From DATKDU01 sp035512595 (lineage in GTDB: Bacteria > Planctomycetota > Planctomycetia > Pirellulales > Pirellulaceae), in contig DATKDU010000456.1 of NCBI GenBank assembly GCA_035512595.1, positions 1-29,161 of the forward strand: a stretch of DNA of 29,161 nt. Reading direction: 5' to 3'. How positions within the stretch are numbered: the first letter of the stretch is position 1; each line of letters opens with the position of its first letter. The notes beneath the pieces are model-generated. The model did no database searches. It was not told where the DNA came from and saw nothing but the letters and a program-made list of their open reading frames with translations. Made by a program: the position numbers and the translations under genes. This document shows, piece after piece, positions 1 to 6,528 of this stretch.

Positions 1-522
1 ATGCCGCTGCCGATCGACGCGCGATATGAAGAGTCGCCGGCCGACGCGGTGCTGGTCATCGGCGACCGGGCGATTCACCCGGCCCGCGGCAATTGGGTGG
101 CGCAGTGGGACCTCGGCGACGAGTGGAACCGCTGGTCGGAACTGCCGTTCGTGTTTGCGATGTGGGTGGCCCGCCCCGTAGGACAGGTTTCCAACCTGTC
201 CAGTGAACTTGCAGAAGTCACTGCTGCCCTTTCCGCTGCCCGCGATGCCGGCGTGGCAAACCTGGAGCAAATCGCCCGCGACGAAACGGCCGCTGTCGGC
301 CTGACCTACGACCAGACGTTGGTCTACCTGCGCGACAATCTGCATTTTTTCATGGGCCCGGGCGAGCGGGCGGGACTGAAGCTGTTATACGAGCACGCCT
401 GCAAGCTGGGGCTGGTGCCGCGGGATCCGGCCCTTAGCCGGAGCCTAACAGGCTCCGGGGTCGACTCGTTCGCCACGCAATTCCCGGCGGCTGTTAGCCG
501 CCGGCTAAGAACAACCTCATGA
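1..522 (+). CDS. mqnA: Chorismate dehydratase MqnA, C-terminal part (5' cut by window edge)
   Basis: MqnA converts chorismate to 3-[(1-carboxyvinyl)oxy]benzoate, the first step of the futalosine menaquinone pathway. The 173 visible residues match the C-terminal half of the family: a PADAVLVIGDRAI stretch, then DLGDEWNRWSELPFVFAMWVA, then a helical part ending YLRDNLHFFMGPGERAGLK. The family is usually about 270-290 residues, so roughly 100 N-terminal residues lie outside the window and the ATG at position 1 is probably an internal Met. The stop overlaps the mqnC start (ATGA, 519-522), indicating translational coupling. Two features are odd. The segment VGQVSNLSS (about residues 60-68) is encoded by a hairpin repeat, and the last 30 residues or so are mostly encoded by two further palindromes. 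The family assignment is by remembered similarity plus the mqnC neighbour. Confidence 0.83.
   Translation: MPLPIDARYEESPADAVLVIGDRAIHPARGNWVAQWDLGDEWNRWSELPFVFAMWVARPVGQVSNLSSELAEVTAALSAARDAGVANLEQIARDETAAVGLTYDQTLVYLRDNLHFFMGPGERAGLKLLYEHACKLGLVPRDPALSRSLTGSGVDSFATQFPAAVSRRLRTTS
178..201 (+). repeat. GTAG-foot hairpin, GGACAGGTT family, inside mqnA
   Basis: GTAG (178-181) leads into a perfect 9-bp stem, GGACAGGTT (181-189) pairing with AACCTGTCC (193-201), with loop TCC. It is read in frame as VGQVSNLS within mqnA. The same stem recurs at 1771-1794 and 2579-2602 in the opposite orientation. Confidence 0.85.
434..458 (+). repeat. TTAG-led hairpin at the 3' end of mqnA
   Basis: TTAG (434-437) precedes a perfect 9-bp stem, CCGGAGCCT (438-446) pairing with AGGCTCCGG (450-458), with loop AAC. 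It is translated as part of the MqnA tail (SRSLTGSG). The stem differs from the GTAG elements but the architecture is the same. Confidence 0.7.
494..508 (+). repeat. Short palindrome just before the mqnA stop
   Basis: TTAGCCGCCGGCTAA is a near-perfect 15-base palindrome around a central C. It encodes part of the last residues of MqnA and lies 10 bases before the mqnC start codon, so in RNA it could form a hairpin next to the mqnC ribosome binding region. Confidence 0.6.
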
Positions 523-1652
523 TCCACCGCATCCTCGACAAAGCGATTGCCGGCCAGCGGCTCACGCCAGAGGAAGGACTTGCGCTTTTTGAATCGCGCG
601 ACCTGCCCGCGATCGGACGGGCGGCCGATGCGGTCACGCGGCGTTTGCACCCCCAGCCGATCCGCACGTACAACATCGACCGCAACATCAATTACACGAA
701 CATCTGCACGGCGGTTTGCGACTTCTGCGCGTTTTACCGCAAGCCCAAGAGCAACGAAGGTTATGTCCTACCGCGAGAGCAGCTCCTGGCGAAGATCCAG
801 GAGACGGTCGATCTGGGGGGCGACCAGATTTTGATGCAGGGGGGCCTGCATCCCGACTTCGACCTGGCGTGGTACGAGGATTTGCTCCGCGACATCAAGC
901 GGCACTTTCCGCAGGTCAACATTCACGGGTTCTCGCCGCCCGAACTGCACGCCTTCACCAAGATCAACAAGCTGCCGATCAAGACGGTCCTCGAGCGGCT
1001 GAAAGACGCCGGCCTCGGTAGCATCCCCGGCGGCGGAGCGGAGATTCTCGTCGATCGGGTCCGCAAGGAGATCACCCGCGGCAAAGTGCTGACCGACGAC
1101 TGGCTGAACGTGATGCGCGTCTGGCACGAGCTGGGGGGCGTGTCGAGCGTGACGATGATGTTCGGCCACGTCGAAACGCTCGCCGAGCGGGTCGAGCACC
1201 TGGAGCGCGTCCGGCAATTGCAGGACGAGACGCACGGTTTCACGGCCTTCATCTGCTGGACGTTCCAGCCGGAGCACACCGACATGGCCCATGTGCCGCC
1301 GGCCGGCTCGTTCGACTACTTGAGGACCCAGGCGATCAGCCGCCTCTACCTCGACAACATCAAGAACATCCAGTCGAGCTGGGTGACGCAGGGGCTGAAG
1401 ATCGGCCAGCTCGCCCTGCTGTACGGCGCCAACGACATGGGGAGCCTGATGATCGAGGAGAACGTCGTCGCCGAGGCCGGCACCATCCACTATCTGACCC
1501 TCGATGAAATTCGCTCGGCCATCGAGGAGCTGGGCTTCACCCCGCGGCAGCGGAACGTCCGCTACGAGTACGTGGGCCTGGAGCGAGAACGTTTTGCCAT
1601 CGACGCCAACCGCCGCCCCCAGCAAGTGCCGCTGGTGCAGCTCGCTTCGTAG
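519..1652 (+). CDS. mqnC: Cyclic dehypoxanthinyl futalosine synthase MqnC (radical SAM)
   Basis: MqnC cyclises dehypoxanthine futalosine in the futalosine menaquinone pathway. The 377-residue protein has the radical SAM cluster motif CxxxCxxC (C63, C67, C70, in CTAVCDFCAFY), then QGGLHPDF, HGFSPPEL, LGSIPGGGAEIL, TMMFGHVET, FICWTFQPEHT and WVTQGLKIGQLALLYGANDMGS, all characteristic of MqnC rather than MqnE. Length is normal for the family. The start overlaps the mqnA stop by four bases, so the two genes are probably translated together. The TAG stop (1650-1652) lies inside a GTAG hairpin repeat, so the present C-terminus may have been set by insertion of that element. The assignment is strong from the motif series and the mqnA neighbour. 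Confidence 0.95.
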   Translation: MIHRILDKAIAGQRLTPEEGLALFESRDLPAIGRAADAVTRRLHPQPIRTYNIDRNINYTNICTAVCDFCAFYRKPKSNEGYVLPREQLLAKIQETVDLGGDQILMQGGLHPDFDLAWYEDLLRDIKRHFPQVNIHGFSPPELHAFTKINKLPIKTVLERLKDAGLGSIPGGGAEILVDRVRKEITRGKVLTDDWLNVMRVWHELGGVSSVTMMFGHVETLAERVEHLERVRQLQDETHGFTAFICWTFQPEHTDMAHVPPAGSFDYLRTQAISRLYLDNIKNIQSSWVTQGLKIGQLALLYGANDMGSLMIEENVVAEAGTIHYLTLDEIRSAIEELGFTPRQRNVRYEYVGLERERFAIDANRRPQQVPLVQLAS

Positions 1653-1671
1653 AACGGAATTTATTCCGTTC
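1649..1671 (+). repeat. GTAG-foot hairpin, GAACGGA family, supplying the mqnC stop
   Basis: GTAG (1649-1652) leads a perfect 9-bp stem, GAACGGAAT (1652-1660) pairing with ATTCCGTTC (1663-1671). Its TAG is the mqnC stop codon. A related inverted copy follows at 1703-1725. Confidence 0.82.
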
Positions 1672-1702
1672 CGATCGCAATCATGTCATCGTCGTCTTGC
1701 CG

Positions 1703-1725
1703 GAACGGATTGAAATCCGTTCTAC
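1703..1725 (-). repeat. GTAG-foot hairpin, GAACGGA family, inverted copy
   Basis: GAACGGATT (1703-1711) pairs with AATCCGTTC (1714-1722). On the minus strand GTAG occupies 1725-1722. Its stem is close to that at 1649-1671, and together the two form an inverted pair downstream of mqnC that could also act as a transcript-end hairpin. Confidence 0.8.
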
Positions 1726-1770
1726 GAACTATGCCCCACGGCACTGTCTCACAAATCGTCCCGGCGGGCA

Positions 1771-1794
1771 GGACAGGTTGAAAACCTGTCCTAC
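1771..1794 (-). repeat. GTAG-foot hairpin, GGACAGGTT family, supplying the DUF4058 stop
   Basis: GGACAGGTT (1771-1779) pairs with AACCTGTCC (1783-1791). On the minus strand the foot is GTAG (1794-1791), and its TAG is the stop codon of the DUF4058 gene. The stem is identical to those at 178-201 and 2579-2602. Confidence 0.84.
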
Positions 1795-2525
1795 GAGATG
1801 CCCAGCACGCGGCAGGCTTCTTCGTAGCTTGGTTCCAAGTCGAGCATAATTCGCTGGTCATCGGTCAGCCAGATCGGCAGGCTTGGCAGTGTCTGGCCGA
1901 CGATCAGCGGATACGCCCATGTTTGGAATTGCGACCCGACGTCCAATTGTCGCGACCGGCAAGTGACAGCATAGGTGGCTGGCGTCGTCGGCCTCAGCGA
2001 CGGATCTGATTGCCCCAGCAGGTCGAGCACCTCGGCGTACAGATTGAACTTCCGAATGGTGACGAGATCGACAATCGAGACGCACACCTTCCTTTGCAAC
2101 AGTGCTGCGCACTTGGCTACGAATTTGCGTCGGTTTTCTGACCGATCCTTGTTGGCTGGACTGACAATCTCAATCGCGGCCACGAGCTGCCGATTGCGAT
2201 CTTGATCAAAGACCAGCACCTCATATTCGTATTGTTCGGTCGGGTCGAATTCAGCGACAAACGTGGGGAGCGGTGGGGCCTCAGTTGCCACGGCCAGCCC
2301 ACCACCGGATTCCACGGAATGTGTCATCGAGCGGGCCTCAGCCTTATCGAGGGCGCATTCGTCAATTTCATAATACGCCCCCAAATGAACCCGTGGCTCC
2401 ACGGCGAAACCGGCGGGCAGCTTGGGAAACAACTGCTGCGCAATGGTCATCGGCCAGCCGCCGTGCAGCCCTTCCCAGGAAGCCTGCTTCCAAATGGGGG
2501 GCCGGAAATGATCGCGTAGCGGCAT
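1791..2525 (-). CDS. DUF4058 family protein
   Basis: This 244-residue protein begins MPLRDHFRPP, followed by a Trp-rich WEGLHGGWPMTIAQQL segment and EPRVHLGAYYEID, the pattern I associate with DUF4058. A middle block reads YEVLVFDQDRNRQLVAAIEIVSPANKD. That E-I-V-S-P-A-N-K strand resembles a restriction-endonuclease-like core, which is inference. The function of the family is unknown, and members are often multicopy in planctomycetes and cyanobacteria. The ATG at 2523-2525 follows a modest ribosome site (AAGGTG). The C-terminus ends in Ser-stop (TCG TAG), with the TAG inside a hairpin repeat. The gene is alone on its strand, and copies of the same repeat lie immediately on both sides. Confidence 0.72.
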   Translation of the reverse strand: MPLRDHFRPPIWKQASWEGLHGGWPMTIAQQLFPKLPAGFAVEPRVHLGAYYEIDECALDKAEARSMTHSVESGGGLAVATEAPPLPTFVAEFDPTEQYEYEVLVFDQDRNRQLVAAIEIVSPANKDRSENRRKFVAKCAALLQRKVCVSIVDLVTIRKFNLYAEVLDLLGQSDPSLRPTTPATYAVTCRSRQLDVGSQFQTWAYPLIVGQTLPSLPIWLTDDQRIMLDLEPSYEEACRVLGIS

Positions 2526-2578
2526 ACAGCACCTTTGAGGGTATTATAGCTGGTCGGAGCGGACCCGCGCGGGCTTTG

Positions 2579-2602
2579 GGACAGGTTGAAAACCTGTCCT
2601 AC
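2579..2602 (-). repeat. GTAG-foot hairpin, GGACAGGTT family, upstream of DUF4058
   Basis: GGACAGGTT (2579-2587) pairs with AACCTGTCC (2591-2599), and minus-strand GTAG is at 2602-2599. It has the same orientation as the copy at 1771-1794, so the two are direct repeats bracketing the DUF4058 gene. Confidence 0.84.
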
Positions 2603-2668
2603 GGATTGCGGCCAAATCAGGCTATAATCTCACGATCCTGAATCCCCGTCCGATCGAGGTCGCCGTTT

Positions 2669-3952
2669 ATGCGCAGACGTGTCGTCGTCACCGGTGTCGG
2701 TGCTGTCAATCCACTCGGGCACGATGTCGAGTCGATGTGGTCCGCCTGCAAGGAGGGGAAGTCGGGCGTGGCCTACACCACGATCTTCGACGCCAGCAAG
2801 TTCCCGACCAAGATCTCGTCGGAAGTCAAGAACTGGGACATCACCCAGCTCGGCGAAGACCCGGAGATCTGGAAGTACCGCGGCCGCCATACCAAATTCG
2901 CCTGCGGGGCGGCCAAGCAGGCGGTCGAGGCATCCGGAATCATGGACGCCAAGATCGATCCCACGCGGTTCGGCGTCTACCTCGGCTGCGGCGAAGGGAG
3001 CCAGGATTTCGAGAACTTCTCGCGGATGATGGTCGCCGCACTCACGCCCGACGGCCTGGACCTCGTCAAGTTCACCAAGGTCGGCCTGGAGACCCTCAAC
3101 CCGCTGGTGGAGATCGAGCAGGAGCCGAATATGCCGGCCGGATACGTCGCCGGCATGTTCAACGCCCAGGGACCGAACGCCAATTGCCTGACGGCCTGTG
3201 CCGCATCGAGCCAGGCGATCGGCGAAGCGACCGAGATCATCCGCCGCGGCGATGCCGACGCGATGCTCTCCGGCGGGGCGCACAGCATGATCCATCCGTT
3301 CGGCGTGACCGGGTTCAACCTGCTGACGGCACTCTCCACCAATAACAGCGAGCCGACCAAAGCGTCGCGTCCGTTCGACCGGCTGCGGGACGGGTTTGTC
3401 CTGGGCGAAGGGGGGGCGATGATCGTCCTGGAAGAGCTGGAGCACGCCCAAAAACGCGGCGCGCCGATCTACGGCGAAATCCTCGGCTACGGCACGACGG
3501 CCGACGCCTACCGCATTACCGACATTCACCCCGAAGGGCGCGGCGCGATCGCCTGCATGAAGATGGCGATTGCCGACGCCGGCATCGACCCCTCGGCCAT
3601 TGCCTACGTCAACGCTCACGGCACCAGCACGGCGGTCAACGACCGGGTCGAATCGCTGGCGTGCAAAGTGGTCTTCGGCGACCGGGCCGCACAGACGCCG
3701 GTTTCCAGCACCAAGAGCATGATGGGGCACCTGATTGCCGCGGCCGGCGTGACGGAGATGATCGTCTGCCTGATGGCGATTCGCGACAACGTGCTGCCGC
3801 CGACGATCAACTACGAGAATCCCGATCCGGATTGCGACCTGGATTACGTCCCCAATGTCGCCCGCGAAGCGAAGTGCGACTACGCCCTGAACAACAGCTT
3901 CGGCTTCGGCGGGCAGAATATCTCGGTGGTCGTGGGGCGATTCAAGGGGTAA
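2669..3952 (+). CDS. FabF-like beta-ketoacyl-ACP synthase
   Basis: Condensing enzymes of this fold extend an acyl chain by decarboxylative condensation with malonyl-ACP. The 427-residue protein opens with MRRRVVVTGVGAVNPLGHDV, the standard start of KAS II. The catalytic triad is complete: Cys177 in LTACAASSQ, His317 in NAHGTST and His354 in KSMMGHLIAAAG. Spacing from Cys to both His matches E. coli FabF, and the C-terminus has NNSFGFGGQN. GAGGT (2656-2660) is a good ribosome site 8 bases before the ATG. It lies 4.5 kb from a second KAS gene (8468-9727) that is linked to an ACP. It could be the housekeeping FabF or a chain-length partner of that cluster, and the sequence alone does not decide. 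No fabD, fabG or fabH is nearby. Confidence 0.93.
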   Translation: MRRRVVVTGVGAVNPLGHDVESMWSACKEGKSGVAYTTIFDASKFPTKISSEVKNWDITQLGEDPEIWKYRGRHTKFACGAAKQAVEASGIMDAKIDPTRFGVYLGCGEGSQDFENFSRMMVAALTPDGLDLVKFTKVGLETLNPLVEIEQEPNMPAGYVAGMFNAQGPNANCLTACAASSQAIGEATEIIRRGDADAMLSGGAHSMIHPFGVTGFNLLTALSTNNSEPTKASRPFDRLRDGFVLGEGGAMIVLEELEHAQKRGAPIYGEILGYGTTADAYRITDIHPEGRGAIACMKMAIADAGIDPSAIAYVNAHGTSTAVNDRVESLACKVVFGDRAAQTPVSSTKSMMGHLIAAAGVTEMIVCLMAIRDNVLPPTINYENPDPDCDLDYVPNVAREAKCDYALNNSFGFGGQNISVVVGRFKG

Positions 3953-4052
3953 ACGGGTGCAGCGACCCAAGAAACGCCAACCGGCTCGCGCGGCATGAGC
4001 CGCACCAGCCGGCTGCGATTCCCCCCAAGACAGGCTCGTGTTCGGTTTGCTT

Positions 4053-4077
4053 GTAGGACGGCCCTTCCGGGCCGTCC
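4053..4077 (+). repeat. GTAG-foot hairpin, GGACGGCCC family
   Basis: GTAG (4053-4056) leads a perfect 9-bp stem, GGACGGCCC (4056-4064) pairing with GGGCCGTCC (4069-4077), with loop TTCC. With the inverted copy at 4086-4109 it fills the gap between the convergent KAS and lipoprotein genes. Confidence 0.85.
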
Positions 4078-4085
4078 AGATTTGC

Positions 4086-4109
4086 GACGGCCCGGAAGGG
4101 CCGTCCTAC
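4086..4109 (-). repeat. GTAG-foot hairpin, GGACGGCCC family, inverted copy
   Basis: GACGGCCC (4086-4093) pairs with GGGCCGTC (4098-4105), with minus-strand GTAG at 4109-4106. The two copies are also complementary to each other, so the whole 4056-4106 stretch can fold into one long hairpin and may end transcription from both sides. Confidence 0.82.
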
Positions 4110-4111
4110 TC

Positions 4112-4597
4112 TTAATACCCGATGCTGGGCGGGTTGTTGATCAAGAAGTCGCGCGGGCCGCGGGTGGTGTAGTATGGATAGCCGACGTGGGCCGAGGGAG
4201 GTCCGCCGTAACCGGCGCCCATCCCCATGTCCGCCCCTCCGCGGCCAAAGTGTCCACCGCGTCCACCGAATCCGCCGCCGCCAAATCCACCGCCGCCAAA
4301 TCCACCGCCGCCGCCGTATCCGCCCGGCCCGCCATATCCGCCGCCGACCATGCCCGGGTCGTACGGGCCGGGGGTGCCAGCCACAGCGCCCGGCGCGGCC
4401 GAGACTCCGGCGGGACCAGCGGAGGAAACGGCGCCGGCTGCTCCGGCACTGGCCACGCCCGAGCAGGCCATCTGGTCGCAGCCGCCGGCTTTCGCATTGC
4501 AGGAGCCGCAGCCGCGGCGGGCCAGGTTGATGTTCGCGCATCCCGTTGACAGGGCACACAGGACGACGGCCGACACCAGCATCAGGCTGGTCTTCAT
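4112..4597 (-). CDS. Glycine-rich lipoprotein, function unknown
   Basis: The product is a 161-residue predicted lipoprotein. MKTSLMLVSAVVLCALSTGC is a signal peptide ending in a lipobox (LSTG before Cys20), so the mature protein would be lipid-anchored on the far side of the inner membrane. The mature part has a Cys-rich start (CGSCNAKAGGCDQMAC), an Ala/Ser/Pro/Gly linker, a run of Gly-Gly-Phe/Tyr-Gly repeats (about residues 90-125), then an aromatic tail rich in Tyr and Pro. The start at 4597 is preferred over an upstream ATG at 4711 because it begins the signal peptide and follows AAGGAAA. The opposite strand gives a proline-rich shadow frame. I know no function for it. The composition suggests a disordered cell-envelope or surface protein. 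Confidence 0.8.
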   Translation of the reverse strand: MKTSLMLVSAVVLCALSTGCANINLARRGCGSCNAKAGGCDQMACSGVASAGAAGAVSSAGPAGVSAAPGAVAGTPGPYDPGMVGGGYGGPGGYGGGGGFGGGGFGGGGFGGRGGHFGRGGADMGMGAGYGGPPSAHVGYPYYTTRGPRDFLINNPPSIGY

Positions 4598-4811
4598 GGC
4601 ATGTTTCCTTGGGTCAATGGATCGCGCCCGGCGGGGAGACGGGCCGGTGGACGGCAGAACCTGGGCGGACCTGCGCGATGCGGGCGGGAAGCGGAACAAT
4701 CCACCTACCAAGTTTCATCGGCGGCACGACCGGAAAAATTCAGAGAATCGGAAGGCCAGGAATCGGCGCGTGGACTCGGGCACGCCCAATTGATACGCTT
4801 GAGGGAAAGCC

Positions 4812-5723
4812 ATGGCCGCTAGCCCCCACATTGCGGAAGATACGATCGCACTCTGCCAGCAGGCGGCCGAGGCCAGCCGCCATTGTCCGTCGCGGCGGGG
4901 GAACGTCGTTCACCTCACCCCTGACGACGGCGATGAGGTCATGGTCGTCGCCGATCTGCACGGCAATTGGCTCAACTTCAATCGCCTCTTCGAGATTGCC
5001 GACCTGGCCGGCTATCCGCGCCGCCACCTGGTGATGCAGGAGGTCTGCCACGGCGGGCCGCAGTACCCCGATGGCGGCGGCTGCATGAGCCACCTCATGC
5101 TCGAGGAAATGGCCCGGCTCAAGGTCGAGTTCCCAGATCGCTTCCACTTCCTGCTCTCCAACCACGAGCTGTCCGAACTCGGCGAGTATCCCATCTGCAA
5201 GTCGCGGAAGATGCTCAACCTCCTGTTCCGCTGCGGCATTGGCGAAATGTACGGCCCGGCCGGAGACCGCGTGCGAGAGGCGTATCTGGACTTCATTGCC
5301 GCTTGCCCGCTGGCGGTCCGGCTGGCCAGCGGCGTGTTCATCAGCCACAGCCTGCCGGAGAAGTGCGACCGGGACGGCTTCGACGCCGGGGTGCTCGAGC
5401 GGCCGCTGACTTGCAGCGACTGGTGCGCCGGCAGCGACGTCTTCCGCCTGGTGTGGGGGCGCGATTTTCGCGCCGCCAATGCCGAGGCGTTCGCGAAGCT
5501 GGTCGGCGCGGAGCTGCTGGTCCACGGGCACGAGCCGTGCCGCGCTGGTTATAGCGTCCCCAACGAGCGGCAGGTGATTCTCGACGGCTGCGGCTGCCAC
5601 GCCAGCTACCTGCTCTTGCCGATTGCCGCGAAGCTTTCGCAGCAGGAAGTGCTGACGCGGATCAGCCGGTTGCACCCCTCGCCGCAGCCGAAGCTAGCAT
5701 GTGCGACGGAGGGAATCGCGTAG
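4812..5723 (+). CDS. Derived calcineurin-like (PPP-type) metallophosphoesterase
   Basis: The 303-residue protein has metal-binding blocks of the calcineurin-like fold in the right order: VADLHGNW (D48, H50), LLSNHE (N117, H118, E119), ISHSLPE (H179) and LLVHGHEP (H238, H240). The second block, normally GDxxDRG, reads QEVCHGG (residues 76-82); the best alignment has Glu77 in place of the first Asp and His80 in place of the second. Such changes could alter metal choice or activity. The substrate is unknown; protein phosphatase or nucleotide hydrolase are both possible. GAGGGA (4801-4806) is a clear ribosome site 5 bases before the ATG. The gene is followed by a strong hairpin with a T tract (5735-5827), so it is probably transcribed alone. 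Confidence 0.8.
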   Translation: MAASPHIAEDTIALCQQAAEASRHCPSRRGNVVHLTPDDGDEVMVVADLHGNWLNFNRLFEIADLAGYPRRHLVMQEVCHGGPQYPDGGGCMSHLMLEEMARLKVEFPDRFHFLLSNHELSELGEYPICKSRKMLNLLFRCGIGEMYGPAGDRVREAYLDFIAACPLAVRLASGVFISHSLPEKCDRDGFDAGVLERPLTCSDWCAGSDVFRLVWGRDFRAANAEAFAKLVGAELLVHGHEPCRAGYSVPNERQVILDGCGCHASYLLLPIAAKLSQQEVLTRISRLHPSPQPKLACATEGIA

Positions 5724-5734
5724 CGTCAGCTTCG

Positions 5735-5827
5735 AATGACCAATGACCAAGCCCCAATGACCAATGAATCCACGAATCATTGGTCATTGGGGCTTGGTCA
5801 TTGGGGCTTGGTCATTGGTCATTTTTT
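5735..5827 (+). terminator. Long repeat hairpin with T tract after the phosphoesterase gene
   Basis: The left arm (5735-5767) is built from ATGACCAATGACC-like units. It is complementary over 28 bases to 5777-5804. The right arm then repeats its 14-base unit GGCTTGGTCATTGG (5791-5804 and 5805-5818). Six T residues follow (5822-5827), so the structure is compatible with an intrinsic terminator for the gene ending at 5723. The unit is of a kind dispersed in planctomycete genomes, so its repeat nature may be primary. Confidence 0.65.
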
Positions 5828-5987
5828 GAACCATTCAAGTTCATGAGTTGATGCTCCCTTCCTAGTGGGGGTTGCCCCCAGGCCGCCCGCCGGTTGACAA
5901 TCAAGGTCAGAAAGCAACCAGATCGCCAGGGCTGCATTGCCGGTCGGATTGCCGGCCACACTGGCTGGTCTGCCATGGGAGAAAACG

Positions 5988-6191
5988 ATGCTCGTTGTCT
6001 CGCGCTCCAAAGGTGAATCGCTGATGATCGGCGACGAAATCGAAGTGCAGGTCGTCGAGATTCGCGGCGACAAGATCCGGCTGGGGATCACCTGCCCGGC
6101 CGATACGTCCGTACACAGGCGGGAAGTCCTGGACGCCATCCAGCGTTTGAACCAGGAGCCTTCCGCCCCCCCGCAAAACCCCGAGCCCTGA
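5988..6191 (+). CDS. csrA: Carbon storage regulator CsrA
   Basis: CsrA is a small dimeric RNA-binding protein that blocks or stabilises target mRNAs by binding GGA motifs. The 67-residue protein has the family start MLVVSRSKGESLMIGDEIEV, the central EIRGDKIRLGI strand and the VHRREVL segment that carries RNA-binding residues (Val-His-Arg-Arg-Glu). Its length is typical. GGGAGA (5977-5982) is a ribosome site 5 bases before the ATG and contains a GGA, so autoregulation by CsrA itself is possible. No flagellar gene or fliW is in the window, although csrA often travels with them. A 68-residue gene of unknown function follows about 340 bases downstream. Confidence 0.95.
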   Translation: MLVVSRSKGESLMIGDEIEVQVVEIRGDKIRLGITCPADTSVHRREVLDAIQRLNQEPSAPPQNPEP

Positions 6192-6528
6192 CGGCAATCT
6201 TCAACCTCGCTCGCCCGTTAGCCGATAACAGGCGAGTCTGGCAGTGCCCAGCATTGCGGCAGGCAGCCTGACTGGCAAAATGGCAGTCGGCCTGGGCAAA
6301 CGAAATCGGCCCCTTTGGGCGGGAAAGTTCTGGCGAACCCGCACGGGGCGGCTGTGTCTGGAGTTACGTTCGCTTCCGGCAGACCCTGCGGAGTGCCGCC
6401 AAGGCGCCGGCACATGCCTTGCGTTCCCCGCGGGTGAACTTTGTCCCGCCGCTGCGGGACGAATGCAGGCGAGATCGGATCTCGCCTCCCCCCGAACGAA
6501 AGTCGCCATGATCAAGGAAGAAATCATC
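6192..6528 (+). other. 337-base gap between csrA and the 68-residue gene; weak hairpin only
   Basis: I see no gene that I can support. One frame stays open from 6244 into the small gene at 6529, but its residues (many Gly, Arg and Pro) look like random GC-rich translation. An imperfect hairpin can form: TGCCCAG near 6246 pairs with CTGGGCA near 6292, and GACTG pairs with CAGTC inside it. It may serve as an untranslated leader for the small gene or as the csrA transcript end. Confidence 0.4.

Noticed and set aside
2630..3970. 446-residue minus-strand frame over the ketoacyl synthase
   Set aside because: It lies opposite a gene with a complete catalytic triad. Its composition (Arg, Asp, Val, Gly) is typical of antisense frames in GC-rich DNA.
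4227..4793. Plus-strand frame with long Pro-rich runs (PPNPPPPNPPPP)
   Set aside because: It is the antisense of the Gly-rich lipoprotein repeats. The minus-strand gene has a signal peptide, lipobox and ribosome site, and the plus-strand frame has none.
5894..5935. Promoter starting with TTGACA upstream of csrA
   Set aside because: A -35-like hexamer is present, but no acceptable -10 sequence lies 16-19 bases further on, so I do not call it.
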